Below are positions 26,167 through 33,807 of a stretch of DNA of 64,000 nt, in pieces. This stretch comes from an uncultured Bacteroidota bacterium (lineage in GTDB: Bacteria; Bacteroidota; Bacteroidia; Bacteroidales; P3): positions 248,001 through 312,000 of the forward strand of contig CADALO010000001.1 of NCBI GenBank assembly GCA_902788805.1, in the 5' to 3' direction. The stretch's first letter is position 1; each line of letters begins with the position of its first letter. A model generated the notes under the pieces. The model did not search any database and was not told the origin of the DNA. It saw only the letters and a list, made by a program, of their open reading frames with translations. The position numbers were made by a program, and so were the translations under genes.

Positions 26167-27609
26167 TTACAAATCCATTTCGAGTTGGTTGAACTCAAGG
26201 TTGCTGATATCATAGCTCGAGCCGTCGAAGCAGTGGGTGCATACCTGATCCTTGGGCAGTCCTATTGCATCGCATACTGTCTGCAGGCTGTTGAATTTCA
26301 AGGTGTCGACACCTACGTGCTGGCGTATCTTCTCAACCATTGTCGCATACTCCTTGCTGCTGCTGTCGCGATAGGCCTCGAGGTTGCGGATTTCGCCGCC
26401 TTCCAGCTCTTCTATGCAGCGACGGGCGATAAGCTCCATATCGGTCTTTGATGCCGAGAAGTTAAGGTATGTACAGCCGTGGATAAGAGGCGGACAGCTG
26501 ATGCGGATATGTATGTGCTTGACACCGGCCTCGTAGAGCATCTTGACCTGGTCGCGCAGCTGCGTGCCTCTTACGATAGAGTCGTCGCAGAACACAACAT
26601 CTTTGCCTTCAAGTACTTTGCGACTGGGTATGAGCTTCATCTTTGCAACAAGGTTGCGCGACTCCTGGTTGACAGGCATAAAACTGCGTGACCACGTGGG
26701 CGTGTATTTCAGTATGCCGCGCTTGTAGGGGATGCCTTTGCCAGCCGAATAGCCCAGCGCCATACCGATGCCTGAGTCGGGGATGGCCGACACAAAGTCG
26801 GCTTCAACGTCGTCTCCCTGGCCCATTGCAAGACCGAGTTGGTAGCGCACCTCCTCGGCATTGATGTCCTCATACTGCGCTACAGGGTAGCCATAGTAAA
26901 TCCAAAGGAACGAGCACACCTGCATTCTCTTGGAGGGCTCTATAAGTTGCGTCAGACCGTCAGGCGAGATAAGTACAGCCTCGCCCGGGCCTACATAGCG
27001 TACAGTCTGGAATCCAATGTTGATATAAGAGTGGCTTTCGGAAGCTACGGCATAGTCAGCGCCGCGACGACCGATCACAAGTGGCGTGCGTCCCAGGTAG
27101 TCACGTGCGGCAATGATGCCCTTGTCGGTCAATATCAGCATCGACACACTGCCTTTGATGTGGCGGTATACATTGCGGATGCCGTCGGCAAAGTCCTTGC
27201 CCTGGGTGATAAGCAGAGCCACAAGCTCGGTGGGGTTGGTGCCGCCCATACTCAGCTCGGTGAATTGCTGACGCTGGTTGAGGCATTCGCGCTCCAGTTC
27301 GTCCATATTGTTGATCTTGCTCACCGTGCATACTGCAAAGCGCCCCAGGTGCGAGTTGACGACGATAGGCTGCGGGTCGGTGTCGCTGATGACACCAATG
27401 CCCATATTGCCGGTCATCTCGTGAAGGTCTTCGCTGAACTTGGTGCGAAAGTAAGAGTTTTGGATGTTGTGAATGTTTAAATGCATAACGCCGTTGTCAT
27501 TGGTGCTGATACCAGCGCGGCGCGTTCCAAGATGAGAATGATAATCGGTACCGTAAAAAAGGTCGGTAACACAGGGATTTTTGGTCACTACTCCAAATAG
27601 TCCACTCAT
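26167..27609 (-). CDS. PurF-like amidophosphoribosyltransferase homologue lacking the glutaminase site
   Basis: A 480-residue PurF homologue. The phosphoribosyltransferase half is intact: the PRPP loop VVFCDDSIVRGTQ is at residues 338-350, and cysteines at the places of the Fe-S ligands of the Bacillus-type enzyme are present (Cys232, Cys372 or Cys379, Cys457, Cys460). The N-terminal glutaminase half is not: the chain starts MSGLFG instead of MCGIFG, so the Cys nucleophile is Ser2, and the RYPT and HNG segments that bind glutamine are replaced (GVISDTDPQP and SHLGRFAV). Glutamine-dependent phosphoribosylamine synthesis is therefore unlikely; ammonia-dependent activity or a different role is inferred. 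Similar Cys-less homologues are annotated in other Bacteroidetes. It precedes the helical secreted protein gene by 10 bp. Confidence 0.85.
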   Translation of the reverse strand: MSGLFGVVTKNPCVTDLFYGTDYHSHLGTRRAGISTNDNGVMHLNIHNIQNSYFRTKFSEDLHEMTGNMGIGVISDTDPQPIVVNSHLGRFAVCTVSKINNMDELERECLNQRQQFTELSMGGTNPTELVALLITQGKDFADGIRNVYRHIKGSVSMLILTDKGIIAARDYLGRTPLVIGRRGADYAVASESHSYINIGFQTVRYVGPGEAVLISPDGLTQLIEPSKRMQVCSFLWIYYGYPVAQYEDINAEEVRYQLGLAMGQGDDVEADFVSAIPDSGIGMALGYSAGKGIPYKRGILKYTPTWSRSFMPVNQESRNLVAKMKLIPSRKVLEGKDVVFCDDSIVRGTQLRDQVKMLYEAGVKHIHIRISCPPLIHGCTYLNFSASKTDMELIARRCIEELEGGEIRNLEAYRDSSSKEYATMVEKIRQHVGVDTLKFNSLQTVCDAIGLPKDQVCTHCFDGSSYDISNLEFNQLEMDL

Positions 27610-27661
27610 AATTTGTTGTTTTTTAAGATGATAAAATGTATATGATGAATTAAATAAAATG

Positions 27662-27669
27662 CAAAGGTA
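27662..27669 (-). promoter_or_regulatory. -7 box of the PurF-like gene
   Basis: The minus strand reads tacctttg (TAnnTTTG) about 55 bp upstream of the start codon at 27609. Confidence 0.5.
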
Positions 27670-27712
27670 CGATTTTATTTATATATAGCAGGTGCTGTGG
27701 CGAATTTAGTTT

Positions 27713-29014
27713 TTAACAATCTTCAAACACTTCTTCGTTGGCGACAAATCTACGCAGCGTGAATCCGTCAATTGTGTTGGCAAGTTTCTCGGCCTCGGTG
27801 GGCGAAGCTACCGGTCGCCGCACGCGGATGTAATTGTCTGTGAAACCGTAGATCTTGCCTCCTTTTATGTCGCTTTCCCACAGCACCGGGCGTGTCTTGC
27901 CTTGCTGTTGCAGGTAGAATTCCTGCTTCTTGCGGTCCGACAGCTCCTGCATCAGGCGGCTGTGCTCGCGACGGTGATGCACGGCAATGCGTTCGCCCAT
28001 CTGCAAGGCGGCGGTGTTGGGGCGCTCGCTGAAGGTGAAGACGTGCAGATAGGAGATGGGCAGCCCCTCAACGAAGTGCATTACCTTCTCAAACTCCTCG
28101 TCGCTCTCGCCGTTGAACCCCACCATTATGTCGGCGGCGATGCAGGCATCTGGCATAGCAGCCTTGATTTTGTCCAGTAGCGAGGCGTAGAAAGCCGTGT
28201 CGTAGCGTCGGTGCATTAGGCTCAGCACCTTGTCGCTGCCTGCCTGCAGCGGAATGTGGAAGTGGGGCAGGAAAGCACGCGAATGGGCCACGAAGTCGAT
28301 AATCTCATCAGTCAGCAGATTGGGCTCTATGCTTGAAATGCGGTAGCGTTCAATGCCTTTCAGCTTGTCCAGCTCTTTCAGCAGACCGAAGAAGGTCTCC
28401 CCGTGGCGTTGGCCGAAGGTGCCGGTGTTCACACCTGTCAGCACCACCTCCTTGGCTCCGCTGGCCTCTATCTCACGCGCTACGGCTATGGTGTCGGCAA
28501 TGCTTGCACTGCGCGAACGGCCGCGCGCGAAGGGGATGGCGCAGTAGGTGCAGAAATAGTCGCATCCGTCCTGAATCTTGAAGAATGTGCGTGTGCGGTC
28601 GGCGTGCGAGTAGGCTATGTTGAAGGGGTAATCCCTGTCTTTTTGTGCCACGGGTTGGTTGTCGCCGCTCCGCTCTTTCATAAAAGCCTCCACATAGCGA
28701 AGCAGGTCGTGCTTGCGGTCGTTGCCGAGAATGATGTCCACACCCTCGATTTTCGCGATTTCTGCCGCCGCGTTCTGCGCAAAGCAGCCAATCACTGCGA
28801 CTATGGCCTCTGGATTACAGGCGATTGCCTGTCTGATAGCATTGCGGCATTTCTTCTCGGCAATGGCTGTAACCGTACAAGTGTTTATGATAAAAAGGTC
28901 GGCGGCTTCGTTAAAATCCACCTGCTCCCAGCCGGCAAGGGTGAAACGGCGCATAATGTCCGAAGTTTCGGCAAAATTCAGCTTGCAACCAAGGGTGTGA
29001 GCGGCTATTTTCAT
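27713..29014 (-). CDS. mtaB: tRNA t6A37 C2-methylthiotransferase MtaB
   Basis: A 433-residue radical SAM methylthiotransferase that makes ms2t6A37 in ANN-decoding tRNAs. The N-terminal UPF0004 domain has the three cluster cysteines Cys10 (HTLGCKLN), Cys46 (NTCTV) and Cys77 (IGCFAQ). The radical SAM motif CDYFCTYC gives Cys151, Cys155 and Cys158. The C-terminal region ending near residue 425 corresponds to a TRAM domain. The HTLGCKLN start separates MtaB from MiaB and RimO. No neighbour is functionally linked. Confidence 0.93.
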   Translation of the reverse strand: MKIAAHTLGCKLNFAETSDIMRRFTLAGWEQVDFNEAADLFIINTCTVTAIAEKKCRNAIRQAIACNPEAIVAVIGCFAQNAAAEIAKIEGVDIILGNDRKHDLLRYVEAFMKERSGDNQPVAQKDRDYPFNIAYSHADRTRTFFKIQDGCDYFCTYCAIPFARGRSRSASIADTIAVAREIEASGAKEVVLTGVNTGTFGQRHGETFFGLLKELDKLKGIERYRISSIEPNLLTDEIIDFVAHSRAFLPHFHIPLQAGSDKVLSLMHRRYDTAFYASLLDKIKAAMPDACIAADIMVGFNGESDEEFEKVMHFVEGLPISYLHVFTFSERPNTAALQMGERIAVHHRREHSRLMQELSDRKKQEFYLQQQGKTRPVLWESDIKGGKIYGFTDNYIRVRRPVASPTEAEKLANTIDGFTLRRFVANEEVFEDC

Positions 29015-29132
29015 CTCTTATTGGTGTCGATTTTTGAGTATTCGGGTAGTGCTTTTGGACTATTTTTATGAAAAATCAATGCCTTTGCTGATTTTATTGA
29101 AAAAATATTCTATTGAAATACAGTTATTTATA

Positions 29133-29140
29133 GGGGGGGG
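29133..29140. repeat. G8 homopolymer tract upstream of the candidate small RNA promoter
   Basis: Eight consecutive Gs, unusual in this AT-rich spacer, lying 22 bp before the -33 box at 29163. Such tracts are slippage-prone. Confidence 0.8.
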
Positions 29141-29162
29141 CACAACTTTTTGTCATTTTTTC

Positions 29163-29193
29163 TTGGTCAGTATTTGGGAAAGATGTATCTTTG
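29163..29193 (+). promoter_or_regulatory. Plus-strand promoter of a candidate small RNA
   Basis: TTG at 29163-29165, 20-bp spacer, tatctttg at 29186-29193: a full Bacteroidetes promoter pointing into a spacer that has no plus-strand protein gene. A terminator with a T run follows 80 bp downstream. Confidence 0.65.
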
Positions 29194-29199
29194 CACTCG

Positions 29200-29307
29200 A
29201 ATTCGAACAACGGATTCGCCCATTAGAATAGGCTTTCGTAATAATTTGGATTTTGTAATAGTGTTTAATGTGAACCGGAACGATGTGGTATCGTTCCGGT
29301 TTTTTTA
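29200..29307 (+). ncRNA. Candidate small RNA (about 105 nt)
   Basis: A consensus promoter (29163-29193) and a strong rho-independent terminator (29273-29307, with a run of seven Ts) on the same strand frame about 105 bases that hold no open reading frame of note. The genes on both sides are on the opposite strand, so neither signal serves them: the terminator has its T run only on the plus strand. The 3' end overlaps the last codons of the MORN-variant gene (ends 29305), so the RNA would be antisense to its terminal bases. No known RNA family was recognised. Confidence 0.45.
29273..29307 (+). terminator. Rho-independent terminator of the candidate small RNA
   Basis: aaccggaacgat/atcgttccggtt stem with loop gtggt, followed by ttttttatt on the plus strand. 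The minus strand continues cacatt, without a T run. Confidence 0.8.
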
Positions 29308-30327
29308 TTCTTCGTCCAGTTGATCGACCCGTTGCAGCGAGCGGATCATTTTGATACATTCTTCATCAGGGAAAATTGTGAAAGGCGGTTTGGGCGACAG
29401 GTCCAGTATGTCGCGTCCGTCGGCGTCTTTCTTTATGCCTACAATGCTGCCGGTGTTGGCCATCACTCTCGACTTGCGGTCTATCATCACGAATTGTTCG
29501 TGACCCACGCGCTCGTTGATGGCGTCGGGCGAGTCGGTGCAGGCCAGTTTCGACTCGTCGTTGAGGTACACCAGTGTGCCGTTTGTCCCTTTGGGCACTA
29601 TGTAGGCGATGCCGAACACCGACTGCCATTTTGCGCCCGAAGCAGTGTGCAGCAGTATCTTGCGGTCGGCAAGTATGCCCTTCTGCCAACTCTCGTCGAC
29701 GGTGCATTCGCCGTTCTCAAAGTACTGGTACTTGCCCTCCTTGACGCCGTCTTTGTAGTTGCCCTCGCGCACTTTCTTGCCGTCGTTGCCGTATTCTACA
29801 AGTTTGCCTTGCATCAGCCCCTTCTCGTAGCGGCCTGTAATCCAGCCTTTCTCGCCTATGCGCTTCCACCAGCGGCCGTCGCGGTGGTTGTCTTTCCAGT
29901 TGGCCACCTCAACGGTGTCGCCTTTGGAGTTGAATATGATGTGGGCGCCTTCTTTGATGCCCATCTTGTACGATGCAATCTTCACCACCTTGCCCTCGTC
30001 GTTGTAGAAACGCCATTCGCCGTCACGGTTCTTCTGGTTATAGTAGCCCGATGCCAGCAGTTTGCCCTGTTGGTTGTAGGCCTCGTGCGTGCAGTAGCGG
30101 CCGGGAACGGTGAAGGTGTTGCGGATCTTCAGTGTGCCGTCGGGATAGTAGTAGTTGAACGTGCCGGTTTCCTTGCCGTCAACGAAGTCGCCTTCAAAGA
30201 TGCGGCTGCCGTCCTTGTCGGTTTTTATCCAGTGTCCTTGGCGGAGTCCGTTTTTGTCAATCTTGTTCTGTGCGTTGCAGGCAAAGCCCAAGCACAAGAG
30301 TGTCAGTACGATAAGTCTGTATTTCAT
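29305..30327 (-). CDS. Secreted MORN-variant (YwqK-type) repeat protein
   Basis: A 340-residue protein with signal peptide MKYRLIVLTLLCLGFACNAQ. Residues about 21-240 are a series of MORN-like repeats of the YwqK variant, 21-25 residues each, for example GLRQGHWIKTDKDGSRIFEG, GTFNYYYPDGTLKIRN, GEWRFYNDEGKVVKIASYK, GKLVEYGNDGKKVREGNYKD and GKYQYFENGECTVDESWQ. The last 100 residues are a separate domain (WQSVFGIAYIVPKGTNGTLV). Such repeats form solenoid beta sheets; function here is unknown. The frame is open to 30429, but the ATG at 30327 starts the signal peptide and has a minus-strand taaatttg promoter box 28 bp upstream (30355-30362). Confidence 0.82.
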   Translation of the reverse strand: MKYRLIVLTLLCLGFACNAQNKIDKNGLRQGHWIKTDKDGSRIFEGDFVDGKETGTFNYYYPDGTLKIRNTFTVPGRYCTHEAYNQQGKLLASGYYNQKNRDGEWRFYNDEGKVVKIASYKMGIKEGAHIIFNSKGDTVEVANWKDNHRDGRWWKRIGEKGWITGRYEKGLMQGKLVEYGNDGKKVREGNYKDGVKEGKYQYFENGECTVDESWQKGILADRKILLHTASGAKWQSVFGIAYIVPKGTNGTLVYLNDESKLACTDSPDAINERVGHEQFVMIDRKSRVMANTGSIVGIKKDADGRDILDLSPKPPFTIFPDEECIKMIRSLQRVDQLDEE

Positions 30328-30354
30328 AATGCTTACAAATGTATTTTCAAGATG

Positions 30355-30362
30355 CAAATTTA
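30355..30362 (-). promoter_or_regulatory. -7 box of the MORN-variant gene
   Basis: The minus strand reads taaatttg (TAnnTTTG), 28 bp before the start codon at 30327. The palindrome at 30443 starts 80 bp further upstream. Confidence 0.5.
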
Positions 30363-30442
30363 CATAAAATTTGTAATATTGAGAATTTTCTTGCAAAGTT
30401 TTGTCGCAATTTTTTGCCCGTGCCGACACCGCCTTTCCGCCC

Positions 30443-30547
30443 TACCAACTCCGGTCGTTGTACAATATATGTACAATAGTTGTACAATACTTGTACAATT
30501 GTAAACGTACAAATATTGTACAAGTATTGTACATATCGGAGTTGGTA
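30443..30547. repeat. Long intergenic palindrome, sub-family A, copy 2
   Basis: A 105-bp palindrome with perfect 11-bp ends (taccaactccg ... cggagttggta). The left arm has four 11-bp units (cgttgtacaat, atatgtacaat, agttgtacaat, acttgtacaat); the right arm has three complementary units and lacks the outermost one together with two flanking bases. The loop is aattgtaaac. It lies in the 302-bp spacer upstream of the MORN-variant gene and downstream of the gene ending at 30630, both on the minus strand. I see nothing else in 30548-30629. Confidence 0.92.
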
Positions 30548-30629
30548 CCTTGAATGGATGGAAATGAAGTGGTTATGCAATAATGGCGTTTTATTGCGTT
30601 ATTCGATGAAAATCAATAAGTTGGCCGGA

Positions 30630-31127
30630 TTAGTATTCCAAAGTCTCGGTTCTGATGCGGTTTATTACCTGTTTTGTGGCCGTGTCGCTGATGTCGTGGC
30701 GGCGTATCGAGGTGCGCGATTTGGCTGGCGCTGTCGCTTGGGTGTCGGCAGGGGCGGGGTCTTGTGGAATCCACAGGTTGTTGTCTTCCTCCTGGCTTCG
30801 CGACGAGGTCGTTGCCGGCTTGAGGTAGACGCGTTCGCGCACGGCGTTGAACTGCACGGTGTATTCCCTGTGCTTGGGGTCGGGCTTGATGGTGCGTGTC
30901 ACGGCCACCTCAAAGGGGTCGTCGATGACTATGCGTATGTGGTATTCTTTCTGTTCCAGTCCTTTGATTGTCACCATTCCCGACGAGCGTTCGTTCTGCA
31001 GCGCGCCGTTGAGGTAGACAAAGAATTTGGCGTCGGTGATTGATGTGAAGGTAAGCGTTTCGTCCTGGGCGCGGACGGTGCCGAAGCTGAGAGCCAGCAA
31101 GATAATTGTCAATAGGCGGTGTTTCAT
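30630..31127 (-). CDS. Small secreted protein, resembles the leader domain of DUF4476 proteins
   Basis: A 165-residue protein with signal peptide MKHRLLTIILLALSFGTVRA. Residues about 22-95 have the pattern LTFTSITDAKFFVYLNGALQ, NERSSGMVTIKGLEQKEYHI, RIVIDDPFEVAV, which resembles the N-terminal beta domain seen before DUF4476 in Bacteroidetes and, more loosely, PEGA domains. The rest is a disordered Pro/Ala/Ser/Thr linker and a short charged tail. No DUF4476 follows. Divergent from the TonB-dependent receptor gene. Confidence 0.65.
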   Translation of the reverse strand: MKHRLLTIILLALSFGTVRAQDETLTFTSITDAKFFVYLNGALQNERSSGMVTIKGLEQKEYHIRIVIDDPFEVAVTRTIKPDPKHREYTVQFNAVRERVYLKPATTSSRSQEEDNNLWIPQDPAPADTQATAPAKSRTSIRRHDISDTATKQVINRIRTETLEY

Positions 31128-31216
31128 TTTAGGTTCGTTTTGTGTCGTTAACGCACATTATGACATTTTATTGTTCATTATAACAATAAAGATTGCCTCG
31201 CGGCGTTAATCGGGCA

Positions 31217-33784
31217 ATGAAATCCTGTACAGGCTACATAAGAGGCTTCTTTTTTGCCGCTCTGTTGTTGCTGTCTGTGTCTCTGTCGGCGCAGACGGTG
31301 GCGACGCTGCGTGGCCGCGTGTGCAGCGCCGATGGCAAACCGCTTCAGTATGCCACGGTTGCCGTGGTCAACCTCAACCCCGTGGCAGGTTTCGTCACGG
31401 ACGGCGATGGCCGTTACGCGCTGCAAATGCCAGCGGGTGATTCGCTTCACATTAATGTCAGGTATACAGGCTTTGCAACTATCGACACCGTCGTCCGGCT
31501 GTCGGCAGGTGACAATGTGTTGAACTTCGTCCTGAAGAGTACGGCTTTGCAGCTGGGGGCCGTCACGGTGACTGACGAGCGTGTGCGCACTTCGGCGTTC
31601 ACCTCAATCCGTATGGAGCAGATTGAGAACAACGTGGGACCGCAGGCCGGCGTGGAGTCGCTGCTGAAGACTCTGCCCGACGTCAGCTCCAACAACGAGC
31701 TGTCGTCGCAGTATTCGGTGCGTGGCGGCTCGTTCGACGAGAACCTCGTGTATATCAACCACGTGGAGGTCTATCGTCCTATGCTGGTGCGCAACGGGCA
31801 GCAGGAGGGCACTTCGATTATCAACCCCGATTTGGTGGACAATATTATGTTTTCTCCAGGCGGTTTCGACGCCACTTACGGCGACCGTATGGCATCGGTG
31901 CTCGACATTCGCTACGGACTTCCTTACGCGCACCGCGACACTGCCGACAACAAGCTTTTCAGCGAGACTTCGGGGTCGGCGTCGCTCTCGTTCCTGGGTG
32001 CGTCGCTGTCGCTCAAGGGCGTTGCCGGCGACCGTCTGTCCTACGCCCTCGGATTGAGGCAGCACTCTAACCGTTACATTTTCAACTCGCTGGATACCAA
32101 GGGCAATTACACCACTTCCTATAGCGACCTGCAGGCACTGCTATCCTACAAGGCAAGCCCTTCGCTCGACCTTCAGTTTATGACTATCGCCTCGCGCAAT
32201 GTCTATGGCCTTGTGCCTGATTCGCAGACCACTACCTTTGGCGGATGGCAGGAGGTGATGCAGTTTCAGGTCTACTATGAGGGGCAGGAGCGCGACAGCT
32301 ACCTTACAGGCCTTGCCGCTATCACTGCCGACTGGCATCCCAACGACGACTTTCGCCTGCGCTGGACCAACTCTTTCCAGTCGAACCAGGAGAACGAGAA
32401 ATACGACATCCTCAGCCAGTTTATGCTCTATGAGCTCAATGTGGGCAACCTCGATGAGAACGGCAACGCCGAGCGTTTTGACCGTGGCATTGGCTCGTTC
32501 CTTGAGCACGCACGCAATTACTTGACCTCCAATATTTATGCCTCGGAGCTGCACGGGACCCACTATGCGCGTCTCGGCAACTGGAACTGGGGCTTGAAGC
32601 TTCAGTATGAGCAGATTCGTGACCGTATGCGTGAGTGGAAGTGGGTCGACTCGGCAGGTTATGCCATCCCTGCCGTCATCCCTGTGCCGGGCGATTCGGC
32701 CAACTTGCCCTATACGCCTGTGCTTCAGCTCTTCTGTCGCGCCAACCACACGGTGTCTACGCTTCGGCTTTCGGCTTTTGCACAGCGCAACGTCGACCTC
32801 TACACCAAACGTGGCGACCTGGTGTCGCTTGTCGCCGGACTCAGGCTGCAGGGCTACGGCATCGATTTCACGGGCGACAACCCGACGGGCAATGCCTCGA
32901 ACTATGAACACACCATCCTTTTCGACGACACGTCCGATTACAACCGCAATATTATTGTCTCTCCTCGCATAAGCTTGAATTACAAACCTAAATGGGAGAA
33001 CGACATCCTCTTCCGCCTGGCCGCCGGCGTATACAGCCAGGCTCCGTTCTATCGTGAATACCGCTTCGACGACGGCACGCTCAACCACGCTATCCGTCCG
33101 CAGCACTCCTACCAGGCTATGGGTACCGTGGACTGGAACTTCAATATCGGGCAACGTCCGTTCAAGTTTACTACCGACTTGTATTACAAGTATGTGACTA
33201 ATCTTATTCCATACCGCATAGACAACCTTCGCGTGCGCTACGATGCCAACGACAATGCCGTGGGCTATGCCGCCGGCCTGTCGCTAAGGCTTAGCGGCGA
33301 GATGGTGGAGGGGCTGGAGTCGTGGGCCTCGCTGTCGCTTATGCGCACGCAGCAGGACATTCTGGGCGACGACTACGGCTGGATAGCGCGTCCTACCGAC
33401 CAGCGCATCAGCTTCAAGCTGTTCTTCCAGGACTATGTGCCCAACATACCGTTCTGGCGTATGTCGCTCAACTTCTTGGTGGGCAGTGGCTTGCCCTATA
33501 CGTGGCCGCGGCAGAAAGACTTTTCGATCGACCACTACTATCCGGCTTATTTCCGCGTGGACTGGGGTAACACAATACAGCTGTCGCGTTTTGAGCGCAT
33601 CAGAAACAGCCGTTTGATGCGCTATCTCGACGATATCCTTGTCTCGTTCGAGGTCTTCAATCTGTTCGACTACAAGAATGTGGTGTCATATATCTGGATA
33701 ACTGACTATTCGAACACACCCTATCACGTGCCCAACTACTTGACGGCCCGGCAGTTCAACCTTAAGTTGACGGTCACGTTCTAA
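31217..33784 (+). CDS. TonB-dependent outer-membrane receptor with carboxypeptidase-like regulatory domain
   Basis: An 855-residue receptor. The ATG at 31217 starts a signal peptide (MKSCTGYIRGFFFAALLLLS); the open frame extends to a TTG at 31193, which is less likely. Residues about 25-115 are a CarboxypepD_reg-like beta domain (VATLRGRVCSADGKPLQYAT). The plug follows: NVGPQAGVESLLKTLPDVSS, QYSVRGGSFDENLVYINHVE, INPDLVDNIMFSPGGFDATY. The barrel fills the rest and ends in KLTVTF with a terminal Phe. Substrate unknown; no SusD partner is adjacent, so it is not a classical SusCD glycan system. The M16-like gene starts 24 bp downstream and is likely in the same operon. Confidence 0.92.
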   Translation: MKSCTGYIRGFFFAALLLLSVSLSAQTVATLRGRVCSADGKPLQYATVAVVNLNPVAGFVTDGDGRYALQMPAGDSLHINVRYTGFATIDTVVRLSAGDNVLNFVLKSTALQLGAVTVTDERVRTSAFTSIRMEQIENNVGPQAGVESLLKTLPDVSSNNELSSQYSVRGGSFDENLVYINHVEVYRPMLVRNGQQEGTSIINPDLVDNIMFSPGGFDATYGDRMASVLDIRYGLPYAHRDTADNKLFSETSGSASLSFLGASLSLKGVAGDRLSYALGLRQHSNRYIFNSLDTKGNYTTSYSDLQALLSYKASPSLDLQFMTIASRNVYGLVPDSQTTTFGGWQEVMQFQVYYEGQERDSYLTGLAAITADWHPNDDFRLRWTNSFQSNQENEKYDILSQFMLYELNVGNLDENGNAERFDRGIGSFLEHARNYLTSNIYASELHGTHYARLGNWNWGLKLQYEQIRDRMREWKWVDSAGYAIPAVIPVPGDSANLPYTPVLQLFCRANHTVSTLRLSAFAQRNVDLYTKRGDLVSLVAGLRLQGYGIDFTGDNPTGNASNYEHTILFDDTSDYNRNIIVSPRISLNYKPKWENDILFRLAAGVYSQAPFYREYRFDDGTLNHAIRPQHSYQAMGTVDWNFNIGQRPFKFTTDLYYKYVTNLIPYRIDNLRVRYDANDNAVGYAAGLSLRLSGEMVEGLESWASLSLMRTQQDILGDDYGWIARPTDQRISFKLFFQDYVPNIPFWRMSLNFLVGSGLPYTWPRQKDFSIDHYYPAYFRVDWGNTIQLSRFERIRNSRLMRYLDDILVSFEVFNLFDYKNVVSYIWITDYSNTPYHVPNYLTARQFNLKLTVTF

Positions 33785-33807
33785 TCTTTCTTCAAACTAA
33801 AAGCATT

